Made by a program: the position numbers and the translations under genes. Positions 36,725 through 44,506 of a stretch of DNA of 64,000 nt are shown here, in pieces (position 1 is the first letter of the stretch; each line of letters begins with the position of its first letter). The stretch comes from Cyclobacteriaceae bacterium (GTDB lineage Bacteria; Bacteroidota; Bacteroidia; Cytophagales; Cyclobacteriaceae), in contig JANQSI010000018.1 of NCBI GenBank assembly GCA_028284125.1, forward strand, positions 186,001 through 250,000. The letters are read 5' to 3'. The notes beneath the pieces were generated by a model that worked only from the letters and a program-made list of their open reading frames with translations, was not told the DNA's origin and made no database searches.

Positions 36725-36729
36725 GGAGG
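36725..36729 (+). promoter_or_regulatory. Unusual strong Shine-Dalgarno
   Basis: GGAGG lies 5 nt before ATG 36735. Such sites are rare in this genome segment, and this one decides the start of the DUF6452 gene. Confidence 0.6.
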
Positions 36730-36734
36730 CGTAT

Positions 36735-37199
36735 ATGTATTTTTGCGAGCCAATGGGCAAAGGTCGGACCGTCATATTAATTCTAGGAATCTTATTTGGG
36801 TGTCAAGACATTGACAACTGTACAAGTGATTCCAATACTGATTTCATGATTGTCCGTTTTTTTGATTTTGAAACGAAAGCCGCCAAGAAAGTAAGGTTCC
36901 TGGTTTCTACAACCGAAGGCTCTAGTTTGTTCGGATTCCCCGATGATTCTTTAGCGATAGGTCTGCCTTTGGACCCTATGGATACTAGTCTTGTTTTTGT
37001 CTTTGATTCCGACACAAGTGATTTTGATTATGAGCTTGAGGTTCGTTATGATCCTACATTTCAGATCTTTGATCCAGATTGCCCACCTTCCCTATTCTTC
37101 AATGGGCTCGACACGCTAAGAAGCACTTTTGATTCCACTTCGATTCAAAGCATTATTACAAACCGTCAAGTATTAACCAATTTTGAAGTCTACTTTTAG
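36735..37199 (+). CDS. DUF6452 family lipoprotein
   Basis: A 154-residue protein. The start ATG 36735 follows a GGAGG site. The signal (KGRTVILILGILFGC) ends in a lipobox. A beta-rich domain with IDNCTSDSNTDFMIVRFFDFETK and a hydrophilic Ser/Asp-rich middle matches the DUF6452 pattern. It overlaps the next gene (DUF6048) by 17 bp, a pairing I recall from other Bacteroidota; the function is unknown. It is divergent from rimO. Confidence 0.8.
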   Translation: MYFCEPMGKGRTVILILGILFGCQDIDNCTSDSNTDFMIVRFFDFETKAAKKVRFLVSTTEGSSLFGFPDDSLAIGLPLDPMDTSLVFVFDSDTSDFDYELEVRYDPTFQIFDPDCPPSLFFNGLDTLRSTFDSTSIQSIITNRQVLTNFEVYF

Positions 37200-37836
37200 C
37201 ATAGCGTTTTTGATCTTGACAATTGTCGGTTTTTCTCAAAACAGGCCAGCAGGAATTGTTGAGCCAAAGCTTGGATTACATGAGCTAAAAATAGGTGCGA
37301 ATATTTTGCGAACCGGAAGAACACTATTGGGTTCTGAAACAAAACAACATGAGGGCGAGCTGTCACTTGGGTGGAATCGATGGAATTATGTGTTTGATTT
37401 TGGAACAGCGAAAAACGAACGATCAGGAGGGTATAATTATGAGAATAAAGGCTCTTACTTCCGAGCAGGAATTGATAGGAACTTCATCAAGAATGTTTCT
37501 ACCGGTAATGAGTTATCACTAGGCCTTCGATATGCTCGAGCAAGCTTTGAAGATCAATTAGTTTACACAACAGAAGATGTAGGCTTTGGAACTCAGGACA
37601 TTAATTTGACAAACTCAGACCTCACGGCTAGGTGGTTCGAGTTGAATTTTAGTTTGAGAGGCAAGATCACCGCTCAATTGTATACGGGCTTCACTCTCCG
37701 CTGGAAATTTTCTAGAAGGATATCCGGAGAAGGCATGCTGCAAACATTTGACATCCCGGGGTTCGGAAATACTAAAAGGCAGAACGCTACTTCTATCGAT
37801 TACTATTTGATGTGGAGAATTCCGCTGAAGAAGTAG
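37183..37836 (+). CDS. DUF6048 family outer-membrane protein
   Basis: A 217-residue protein starting at TTG 37183, with a signal peptide (KSTFSIAFLILTIVGFSQ). Barrel-like strands include LHELKIGANILRTGRTLLG, WNRWNYVFDFGTAKNER, NELSLGLRYARASFED, LTARWFELNFSLRGKI and SIDYYLMWRIPLKK at the end. Translation is probably coupled to the overlapping DUF6452 lipoprotein; the two likely work together in the envelope. A decayed copy of its 3' end is found at 38177-38235. Confidence 0.85.
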   Translation: MKSTFSIAFLILTIVGFSQNRPAGIVEPKLGLHELKIGANILRTGRTLLGSETKQHEGELSLGWNRWNYVFDFGTAKNERSGGYNYENKGSYFRAGIDRNFIKNVSTGNELSLGLRYARASFEDQLVYTTEDVGFGTQDINLTNSDLTARWFELNFSLRGKITAQLYTGFTLRWKFSRRISGEGMLQTFDIPGFGNTKRQNATSIDYYLMWRIPLKK

Positions 37837-37849
37837 GGAGTTGTGGCAC

Positions 37850-37868
37850 TTTAGTGTAGTACACTAAA
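37850..37868. promoter_or_regulatory. Perfect inverted repeat upstream of the Kazal gene
   Basis: TTTAGTGT and ACACTAAA flank a 3-bp AGT centre. It lies 14 bp after the DUF6048 stop and 21 bp before the Kazal ATG, so it could be an operator for the Kazal gene or a weak terminator. Confidence 0.5.
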
Positions 37869-37889
37869 TACTGTCCCAAACTCAATCAA

Positions 37890-38165
37890 ATGAATCTCAT
37901 AAGAACTAGCTTACTTAATTTCTCCATTGTTGCTTTCAAGCGTATTGTCAATAAATCCATTTTATTAGTTTCCTTGTTAGTTCTTAGCTCGGTACTTTTC
38001 AAATCATGTAAGGATGATTCGTGCTCGGTGAGAGATGAGAATGCTGTTTGTGCTTGTCCTGAAATATACCAACCGGTCTGTGGTTGCAATGGCGTTACCT
38101 ATGGGAATTCATGCGAGGCTGAGTGCGTTGGGATTTCTTCGTATTCGGAGGGAGCTTGCAAGTAA
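37890..38165 (+). CDS. Exported Kazal-type protease inhibitor domain protein
   Basis: A 91-residue protein. An N-terminal hydrophobic segment ([18 protein letters not shown]) may act as a lipoprotein signal. The rest is one Kazal-like domain, [20 protein letters not shown] followed by SCEAEC and a final GAC, with the expected cysteine pattern PVCG.NGVTY.N.C.A.C. Such domains inhibit serine proteases; here it would act outside the cell, against host, prey or own proteases. The gene sits between an intact DUF6048 gene and a degraded DUF6048 fragment. Confidence 0.85.
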   Translation: MNLIRTSLLNFSIVAFKRIVNKSILLVSLLVLSSVLFKSCKDDSCSVRDENAVCACPEIYQPVCGCNGVTYGNSCEAECVGISSYSEGACK

Positions 38166-38176
38166 GAATGTTCTTG

Positions 38177-38235
38177 AAAAATGCCACTCCGTTTGATTGG
38201 TATTTGAGGTGGGTGGATTCCCCTTGAAGAAGTAG
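38177..38235 (+). pseudogene. Decayed C-terminal fragment of a DUF6048 gene
   Basis: In one frame this stretch reads LKNATPFDWYLRWVDSP, then a stop. The intact gene ends RQNATSIDYYLMWRIPLKK. The DNA aligns with 37785-37836 over about 55 bp (shared blocks GATT..TATTTGA.GTGG and GAAGAAGTAG), with at least two single-base insertions that break the frame. It is a remnant of a second copy, separated from the intact gene by the Kazal gene. Confidence 0.7.
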
Positions 38236-38250
38236 TGCCCTATCTCTGTT

Positions 38251-39471
38251 CTATTTCTTTAATAGAATTATGCCAAAAGTAATTCTGCTGTTGGAAACTA
38301 CTAGGTCATCGGGTCTGTTTGCCTGCTCTGGTTCGTCTAAATCCTTAGTTAGTTGAAAATATCTCAAAGTCAATCCTCCACTAAATTTATTGAAGGATTT
38401 GAGCACTCCAAATCCTCCCCAAATACCAATTTGACTCTTGCTTACCTCAAACGCAGATGTTTCAGGAAACGTAGTTACCCTCGAACTAAGTCTAAACACA
38501 GACTCAGAATTTAAGGTTGTTTCTCTTTTTGTATTAAAATCAAAAGTCAATCCCCCATTGAAAAACAGGCTTCCTATTTTCCGTTCAGGCAGTGAATACC
38601 TAACAGATATTGGAAACGAAAGAGTGGCTAAATCTATGGTCGTTTGATGTGATTCATCAGTACTCGTTTTCTCAAGCATTAGTGAGCCAGAATAACTTGA
38701 TTTTGTAAACTGAAGTTCTGCTTGGAAGGCAAGTCGATCACTCAAGCGTGGAGAGGCGAAAGAGGCTACAATACCAAAAAATGGATTTGTTGAGCTATAG
38801 GATTCTGAAAGAAAGTCAAATTCATTGAATTGCGAATTATCGGTAACATTTATGTTAGATTGAGCAACTCCAAATGTAATTCCAAGAGTCGTTTTTCCCC
38901 AAGCCTTATTTACTTTGTATTCTCGGTAGCTTGTCCCTTTACATTTGTTATAGTTGATAACCAATCTTGTGAGGTTCTTTTCATTAAAGGGAAGCCCTCT
39001 CGTACGACCTCCCGGATTATCCAGGCAATCACTAATCAGGAACGTTAATATACCTCTCCATCGGGAGTCTTCGCCCGTCACTTCCTGACTCATTTCATCG
39101 ATCTCTCCTTTTTTAGATTCAAATCGATAAAGACTATCCTTGTCTACAAAAAAGACATTATCGAATCGGTACAAGCTCATGGATCCTTCCACCAACTTTT
39201 CCACAAAAAATCCTTCCTCAATTTCCGTCGTGTAGTTCTTGTCATCAAGAAATCCGTATCCTCTTAGCTGATCGGGAAAATACTCAGTAACTTCTCCACC
39301 ACTATTCTTAAATAAACATGAGTTATAGTTTTTCAAATTAAGTCGATAGTCTATTTCTCCTGCGATCGAATCACCTGCATTGGTGATAATGAATCCGGGT
39401 CTAAAGTCAGATTGAGCACTTACAAGAAAAGTGAGCGCAAACGAAATGGTTAGGATTAGTGGCTTTTTCAT
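38251..39471 (-). CDS. Exported protein with outer-membrane barrel domain
   Basis: A 406-residue protein with a signal peptide (MKKPLILTISFALTFLVSAQ). Residues 20-170 form a soluble domain starting with GFIITNAGDSIAGEIDYR, a pattern common in Cytophagales secreted proteins. From about 190 (TTLGITFGVAQSNINV) it becomes an eight-strand barrel (DRLAFQAELQFTKSS, LSFPISVRYSLPERKIGSLFFNGGLTF, KFSGGLTLRYFQLT, ending ITFGIILLKK). No named function. It is convergent with the Kazal gene and remnant. Confidence 0.78.
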   Translation of the reverse strand: MKKPLILTISFALTFLVSAQSDFRPGFIITNAGDSIAGEIDYRLNLKNYNSCLFKNSGGEVTEYFPDQLRGYGFLDDKNYTTEIEEGFFVEKLVEGSMSLYRFDNVFFVDKDSLYRFESKKGEIDEMSQEVTGEDSRWRGILTFLISDCLDNPGGRTRGLPFNEKNLTRLVINYNKCKGTSYREYKVNKAWGKTTLGITFGVAQSNINVTDNSQFNEFDFLSESYSSTNPFFGIVASFASPRLSDRLAFQAELQFTKSSYSGSLMLEKTSTDESHQTTIDLATLSFPISVRYSLPERKIGSLFFNGGLTFDFNTKRETTLNSESVFRLSSRVTTFPETSAFEVSKSQIGIWGGFGVLKSFNKFSGGLTLRYFQLTKDLDEPEQANRPDDLVVSNSRITFGIILLKK

Positions 39472-39680
39472 GCGGTAAAATCAGGTTTTGACTCTTATAA
39501 ATTCAGTGACATAGTAACAATTATAAAGAAGGTCTCCATTAACTACTTACGTTTTACATGAGTGGTTACAAATTCGATCAATTGTGAATTGAGCACCAAG
39601 CAAAATTTCAAAAATTATGGAGCAAGTTTTTTTAAAAATCTCTATCTTGTACCCGTAACAAGTACGTAACAACGCATCCT

Positions 39681-39848
39681 ATGACAACTGTAGATATCCA
39701 ATCTGAAATAGAAACACTTGAAGGTCAGCTAACTGGTGACATGTTCAAAGACATGGAACTAAAGGATAAAATCCATAACCTAAGAATGAAGCTTAATGGA
39801 ACGCGCCCGATGAACTCTGAGATCGAGTGTGTTGGTTGTGGGAGTTGA
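39681..39848 (+). CDS. 55-residue conserved-looking protein with CVGCGS tail
   Basis: ATG 39681 to TGA 39848. It forms a charged helical hairpin (EIETLEGQLTGDMFKDMELK; DKIHNLRMKLNG) ending TRPMNSEIECVGCGS. The two C-terminal cysteines (C-X2-C) could bind a metal or a cluster. I recall similar short proteins in Bacteroidota but no function. It is free-standing, with 209 bp upstream. Confidence 0.72.
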   Translation: MTTVDIQSEIETLEGQLTGDMFKDMELKDKIHNLRMKLNGTRPMNSEIECVGCGS

Positions 39849-39937
39849 TCTAGTTATCAGTTAATAGTTCCTTAGTTGTCAGTTTAGGGAAACTTTTTCT
39901 TGTCTTTTCTGTCTTTTGCCTGTAGAGATATAGAAAC

Positions 39938-41161
39938 ATGAGATCTATTCAATCAGGCATTCTTTTCATTTTTTGTTTTTCTGTATTTGCTCAAGCAACG
40001 AACGAGGCAACATACGATTATACGTATGACTATGGCGATCAGGGCCATTCTTCCTGGGCAATGGTCAAAAAGAACAACCTTTATGGCTTCATAGATCGAG
40101 AAGGGAAGGAGGTCATTAAACCTTCTTTGGAAAAAATTTATTCCTTTGGTGACTATGGACCGAACGTCGCTCTTGTTAAAAAAGACGGCCTTTATGGATT
40201 TCTGAATCGCGAGGGTCAATTTGTGGTCAAAACAGAATACACGCGTATTCATGATTACAGTACCAAAAAAATTAACTGGGCGCTTGTTGAAAAGAATGGA
40301 TTATATGGATTCATCGATAGGTCCGGAGCAATAATCGTTTCTCCTTCTTACAATCGAATTGGTGACTATGGAAGCTATCGAGCCAACTGGGCGCTGGTAG
40401 AAAGGGATGGACTTTACGGTTTTCTTGATCGTGAAGGAAAAGAAATCCTTGGCTTGAATTATGATCGGATACACAGCTTTGGTTCGATAGGATCTGGCTG
40501 GGCCAAGGTAGAAAAAAATGGCTTGTACGGCTTTATAGATAAAAGTGGCAAGGAAGTAATTCCTCCTCGCTACACCTACGTATCAAGCTTTGGAAACATT
40601 ACTAGCTATTGGGCCAAAGTAGGAATCGACGGATTGTACGGAATGATTGACCGTACTGGACAAGAGGTGGTTCCGGCTCAATACTCTAAAATTTATGATT
40701 TCGGATCAAAAGGGCCGGGTCATTTAGCGTTGGTTCAACGGTCAGGGCTCTATGGATTTATTGATAAAACGGGAAAAGAAATCGTACCAGCAAAATATGA
40801 TAAGATCAGTCGTTTCGATAAAGAAAACGCCAACTGGGCTTTGGTTGAAAGAGATGGAAAATACGGCTTCCTTGATTCTGATGGAAAAGAAATTGTACCG
40901 GTTGCTTTAAATGATTTGAGCAAGAACTTCCATGAGTTAAGCGATCATTTTCAATCGGCCGGAACGCATATTGGAAAAGAAGGACCAGTCAAACGGTTTT
41001 GGGTGAGCCCTTTTGTGGACAATTATGCAGTAATCAAAAGCAAGAAATCCTGGAACCTGGGAGTGATAGATCGAGAATTCAATGTTGTCGTTCCAGTAGA
41101 GTACAAGAAGATTATGGTGGATGATGATGGAAACATCCACGTGTGGCGGAGAGACAATTGA
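39938..41161 (+). CDS. Exported WG-repeat protein
   Basis: A 407-residue protein with a signal peptide (MRSIQSGILFIFCFSVFAQ). It has eight WG (KWG-type) repeats of about 37 residues, consensus WALVEKDGLYGFIDREGKEIV..YD.I..FG, plus one diverged unit at the end (WNLGVIDREFNVVVPVEYKKI). Such arrays form extended beta-rich scaffolds used in binding. Ligand unknown. A strong terminator follows. Confidence 0.92.
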   Translation: MRSIQSGILFIFCFSVFAQATNEATYDYTYDYGDQGHSSWAMVKKNNLYGFIDREGKEVIKPSLEKIYSFGDYGPNVALVKKDGLYGFLNREGQFVVKTEYTRIHDYSTKKINWALVEKNGLYGFIDRSGAIIVSPSYNRIGDYGSYRANWALVERDGLYGFLDREGKEILGLNYDRIHSFGSIGSGWAKVEKNGLYGFIDKSGKEVIPPRYTYVSSFGNITSYWAKVGIDGLYGMIDRTGQEVVPAQYSKIYDFGSKGPGHLALVQRSGLYGFIDKTGKEIVPAKYDKISRFDKENANWALVERDGKYGFLDSDGKEIVPVALNDLSKNFHELSDHFQSAGTHIGKEGPVKRFWVSPFVDNYAVIKSKKSWNLGVIDREFNVVVPVEYKKIMVDDDGNIHVWRRDN

Positions 41162-41175
41162 TTAGAACGTGATAA

Positions 41176-41209
41176 AAGAAGGGGAAGTACTTAATTACTT
41201 CCCCTTCTT
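41176..41209. terminator. Bidirectional terminator, 14-bp perfect stem
   Basis: AAGAAGGGGAAGTA pairs perfectly with TACTTCCCCTTCTT around a 6-nt loop, between the convergent WG-repeat and dienelactone hydrolase genes. T-rich sequence follows on the plus strand. Confidence 0.93.
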
Positions 41210-41215
41210 GTTTAT

Positions 41216-42040
41216 TTAGAATGTGCTATCAAACAAAGCAGTCATCTCAGCCCAACTGGCACTGTCTGCTTCCGCTTGATATGCTACTGGCATATTAAAT
41301 TTCTCAGCAAACTCATCCGCATACTTGCTTGTAAAAGAATGCACTGCTCCCGGATAAGAGATGTAGTTGTAGTCAACTCCAGCAGCATCCATCACTGCTT
41401 TAAAATCTGTGATCTGTTGTTCAGGAATGAATGGATCATCAGCTCCATTGCAGACAAGTACTTTTGCTTTAACTGCGCCAGCCTCTGGCATAATTGGTAA
41501 TTGAAGCCCAGCATGAAAAGCAGCAACAGCATCCAGGTCAAAACCAGCATTAGCCATGGTTAGAACAACGGAACCGCCAAAGCAGTAGCCGATCGCTCCG
41601 ATTTTTTCTGGATCAACATTCGGATGTGATTTCAGGGTATTCATTGCACTTTCGAATCGCGCCTTTGCCTCATCAATATTGCTTACTACTTCTTGAGTAA
41701 ACTTCCCAGCATCCTCCGGGTGTTCAGCGACTTTTCCATCACCATACATATCGACTGCCAATGCCACATAACCCATTTCAGCTAGCATATCTGCTCGCTC
41801 ACGTGCATACGCATTGTGACCCCACCATTCGTGAACAACCAAAATACCAGGTCGCTTCGAGTCATCGCTTTGGTTGAAGGCAATGTAGCCTTTCATGTTG
41901 GTGGAATCGGTTGAATATTCAATTTCTCCGATGGGAGCTGAAACTTCCTCCTCAGTCGCTTTTTCTTTTGACGAATCGGTAGGAGAAGAGCACGCAAAAA
42001 CGAGCAGCATGCTCAAGATAGGATAGATCAATTTTTTCAT
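41216..42040 (-). CDS. Dienelactone hydrolase family lipoprotein
   Basis: A 274-residue alpha/beta hydrolase with a lipoprotein signal (MKKLIYPILSMLLVFAC). The DLH elbow is GYCFGGSVVL with Cys as nucleophile, VLVCNGADDPFIP carries the Asp and PGAVHSFT the His. The N-terminal GILVVHEWWGHNAYARERADMLAEMGYVALAVDMYG is typical. It hydrolyses lactones or esters in the periplasm; the natural substrate is unknown. Confidence 0.93.
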   Translation of the reverse strand: MKKLIYPILSMLLVFACSSPTDSSKEKATEEEVSAPIGEIEYSTDSTNMKGYIAFNQSDDSKRPGILVVHEWWGHNAYARERADMLAEMGYVALAVDMYGDGKVAEHPEDAGKFTQEVVSNIDEAKARFESAMNTLKSHPNVDPEKIGAIGYCFGGSVVLTMANAGFDLDAVAAFHAGLQLPIMPEAGAVKAKVLVCNGADDPFIPEQQITDFKAVMDAAGVDYNYISYPGAVHSFTSKYADEFAEKFNMPVAYQAEADSASWAEMTALFDSTF

Positions 42041-42100
42041 CTTGGTTCGGTTTTTATTTTAAAGTTATGTTGAATTGCGTTTTGATTTATCTTAACCACC

Positions 42101-43141
42101 ATGAAAAAATTCATCCTCCTGGTTGTATTTCTTCCAGGACTTCTTTTCGCCCAAAAACAAAAAAAGCTCAATACTAAATATGATGTTGATGATCTAGATA
42201 AAATTCCCGCAGCACCAGACTATTCTCAAATGGATTACTGGATTGCTCATCCGGACAAAGAAGACGCTGCTGACCTTGTGCCCGGTAAAGGAGAATTAGC
42301 CGAGTACCAAGAGACGGCTGATGTCGATGTTTTTTTCATTTATCCCACTATTTACACTAAAAAGCAACAACCTGAGAATCCATGGTTTGCGGATGTGAAC
42401 GATGAAAAATTGAATAAAAAAATTGCAGAATCAACCATAAAAAATCAAGCCACAGTTTTTAACGCTTCTGCCAAAATTTATTCACCCCTCTACAGACAAG
42501 CTCATTACGATATCTACCACAAAGACCAGGACTTGGTGTTGAAAATGAAGGCGCTTGAACAAGCATACAAGGATGTGAAGGAAGCTTTCGTCTATTACTT
42601 AGAAAACTATAATTCCGGTAGACCGATCATCATCGCCTCGCACAGTCAGGGCACCAACCATGCGGAAACACTTCTGAAAGAATTTTTTGAAGGAAAAGAT
42701 TTGATGGAGCAATTAGTTGCAGCCTACCTGGTCGGGATGCCGCTGAGAAATTATACTTTCGAAGAAATTCCGATCTGCGAAAATGAAGATCAAATAGGTT
42801 GTTGGTTGAGCTGGAATACTTATCGTCAAGGGTACTATCCAGTCAACCATAGTTTTTGGTACTACGAGGGCGTAAGCGTAAATCCATTGAGCTGGAAAAG
42901 AGATAGTACATATGTTTCTTGGGGTGCAAATCTGGGAGGTGTTCTAAAAAACTACAGAAAAATCAGGCCTGGTCTTTCAGATGCACAAAACAAGGATGGA
43001 ATGTTGTGGATTAATAAGCCAAAGGTTTTCGGAAGTATTTTTTTCAGCTGGAAAAGTTATCATGTCGCAGACTACAATCTTTTTTATATGAATATCCGGG
43101 AGAACGTAGAAAAAAGAGTGGAGAATTTCCTTAACAACTAA
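42101..43141 (+). CDS. DUF3089 family secreted alpha/beta hydrolase
   Basis: A 346-residue protein with a signal peptide (MKKFILLVVFLPGLLFAQ). The DUF3089 blocks YWIAHPDKEDAADLVPG, DVDVFFIYPTIYTKK and AKIYSPLYRQAHY are present, with the nucleophile elbow PIIIASHSQGTNHAE. A lipase or esterase fold is expected; no substrate is known. Its last 4 bp overlap the convergent gene at 43138. Confidence 0.91.
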   Translation: MKKFILLVVFLPGLLFAQKQKKLNTKYDVDDLDKIPAAPDYSQMDYWIAHPDKEDAADLVPGKGELAEYQETADVDVFFIYPTIYTKKQQPENPWFADVNDEKLNKKIAESTIKNQATVFNASAKIYSPLYRQAHYDIYHKDQDLVLKMKALEQAYKDVKEAFVYYLENYNSGRPIIIASHSQGTNHAETLLKEFFEGKDLMEQLVAAYLVGMPLRNYTFEEIPICENEDQIGCWLSWNTYRQGYYPVNHSFWYYEGVSVNPLSWKRDSTYVSWGANLGGVLKNYRKIRPGLSDAQNKDGMLWINKPKVFGSIFFSWKSYHVADYNLFYMNIRENVEKRVENFLNN

Positions 43142-43899
43142 CCTTCGGATTGCTGTACCATAAAATCATCGAGTAGCGCCATCATTCTTTCATGAATCAT
43201 GTATAGTTCGGTTTCCGCAATGTATTTAGGTGTGAACTTGCAAAAAGCGATAAAATCTGTTAGTTGATCACCCTGAAGTTTGGTCATCTCACTCACCCAC
43301 TCTCGAGTAAATTTTTGTCGCACTTTTGAAGTAACATGCTGATTCTTTCTAATCTGTTGCATCTTTCTTTTCTCCTTTTCCTTCTTACTTAATGCATTAT
43401 GAAGAAACCCAATCGGATGGGTTACAATGTAAACTGGATTAGTATATTGCTTTTTCTCAAGCACAGTATTTTCCTGCATATTAGGTTGGTCAACTCCATA
43501 ATACCAGAAAGAAGTATCATCTGCATCTGCATCAACAATCATTTGCTTGAATCTGGAGTATTCGGGCATTTCACCAATTACGACCTCCTCAAGATATACC
43601 GTATCAACAGGAAGATGAAATTCAACTATTTCCTGTGAAAACCAAGTTTCTTCTGTCACCCAACCTAAGATTTGATATCCAACATTGGAAATCATTAACG
43701 TATCTCCTTGCTGTGCAGGAATACGAAATTTTCCATATTCATCTGAAATTGCCAATTTGCCAGAAGTAAGGTTACGAATATGGCTGCCAATAATTTCTTC
43801 TTTTGTGACGCTATCTTTTACTACTCCATACATGAATTTTCTTTGGGAAAATCCAACGATCGAACCAAGTAAAAGAAGTATCGTAATCAGGTTTTTCAC
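43138..43899 (-). CDS. Exported CarboxypepD_reg-like domain protein
   Basis: A 253-residue protein with a signal peptide (MKNLITILLLLGSIVGFSQ). The N-terminal domain is a carboxypeptidase-regulatory-like beta sandwich (MYGVVKDSVTKEEIIGSHIRNLTSGKLAISDEYGKFRIPAQQGDTLMISNVGYQ). The rest is helical and basic (KKEKEKRKMQQIRKNQHVTSKVRQKFTREWVSEMTKL). Seen widely in Bacteroidota; function unknown. Confidence 0.85.
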   Translation of the reverse strand: MKNLITILLLLGSIVGFSQRKFMYGVVKDSVTKEEIIGSHIRNLTSGKLAISDEYGKFRIPAQQGDTLMISNVGYQILGWVTEETWFSQEIVEFHLPVDTVYLEEVVIGEMPEYSRFKQMIVDADADDTSFWYYGVDQPNMQENTVLEKKQYTNPVYIVTHPIGFLHNALSKKEKEKRKMQQIRKNQHVTSKVRQKFTREWVSEMTKLQGDQLTDFIAFCKFTPKYIAETELYMIHERMMALLDDFMVQQSEG

Positions 43900-43987
43900 A
43901 ACTATTCAAATATCCCATAATTGGCAGGTGATCCGTCTACCGGTTATGAATTTTTAACAATTTTGAGGCCAAGCGTGTTTTACATGC

Positions 43988-44467
43988 ATGATCCGATTTT
44001 CATACCATTCAGGTATCTATACGCTTAAAGTAATGCAGGAGCTTCCCATTGAGTTGCCAGCAGCATGGAAATTTTTTTCCTCCCCAGTCAATCTGGAAAA
44101 AATCACCCCACAGCACATGGGGTTTCAAATCACTTCGGGAGTCCCAAAAGAAATGTATCCCGGCCAGATCATCAGTTACAAGGTTTCTCCGGTTCCAGGA
44201 ATTAAAACCAGTTGGGTCACCGAGATCACTCATGTTGAAGAAAATAAATTCTTCGTCGACGAGCAGCGGTTTGGACCTTACAGCATGTGGCATCATGAAC
44301 ATCATTTCGAGGAACGAGAAGGATCGGTACTCATGACGGACAAAGTTTCCTACAAAATCCCACTTGGCTTCCTTGGCCGCCTGGCTCATTTCCTGTTTGT
44401 AAAAAAACAGCTTCGATCAATTTTTGAATATCGAATAGAGGTATTGGAGAAGAAGTTCGAAAGGTAG
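43988..44467 (+). CDS. SRPBCC (START-like) ligand-binding domain protein
   Basis: A 159-residue cytoplasmic protein. YTLKVMQELPIELPAAWKFFSSPVNLEKITPQHMGFQI is the conserved N-terminal part of this SRPBCC subgroup, and the C-terminal helix is LAHFLFVKKQLRSIFEYRIEVLEKKF. It should bind a hydrophobic ligand. I kept ATG 43988 because the strand FSYHSGIYTLKV belongs to the fold. It lies 39 bp before the aminotransferase gene. Confidence 0.85.
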   Translation: MIRFSYHSGIYTLKVMQELPIELPAAWKFFSSPVNLEKITPQHMGFQITSGVPKEMYPGQIISYKVSPVPGIKTSWVTEITHVEENKFFVDEQRFGPYSMWHHEHHFEEREGSVLMTDKVSYKIPLGFLGRLAHFLFVKKQLRSIFEYRIEVLEKKFER

Positions 44468-44506
44468 AAGTATCTTTAAAGACGATAAACTTCTAACCCC
44501 AGAATC

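Noticed and set aside
36696-36734. TTG 36696 as the DUF6452 start
   Set aside because: ATG 36735 has a GGAGG site at proper spacing and gives a cleaner lipoprotein signal.
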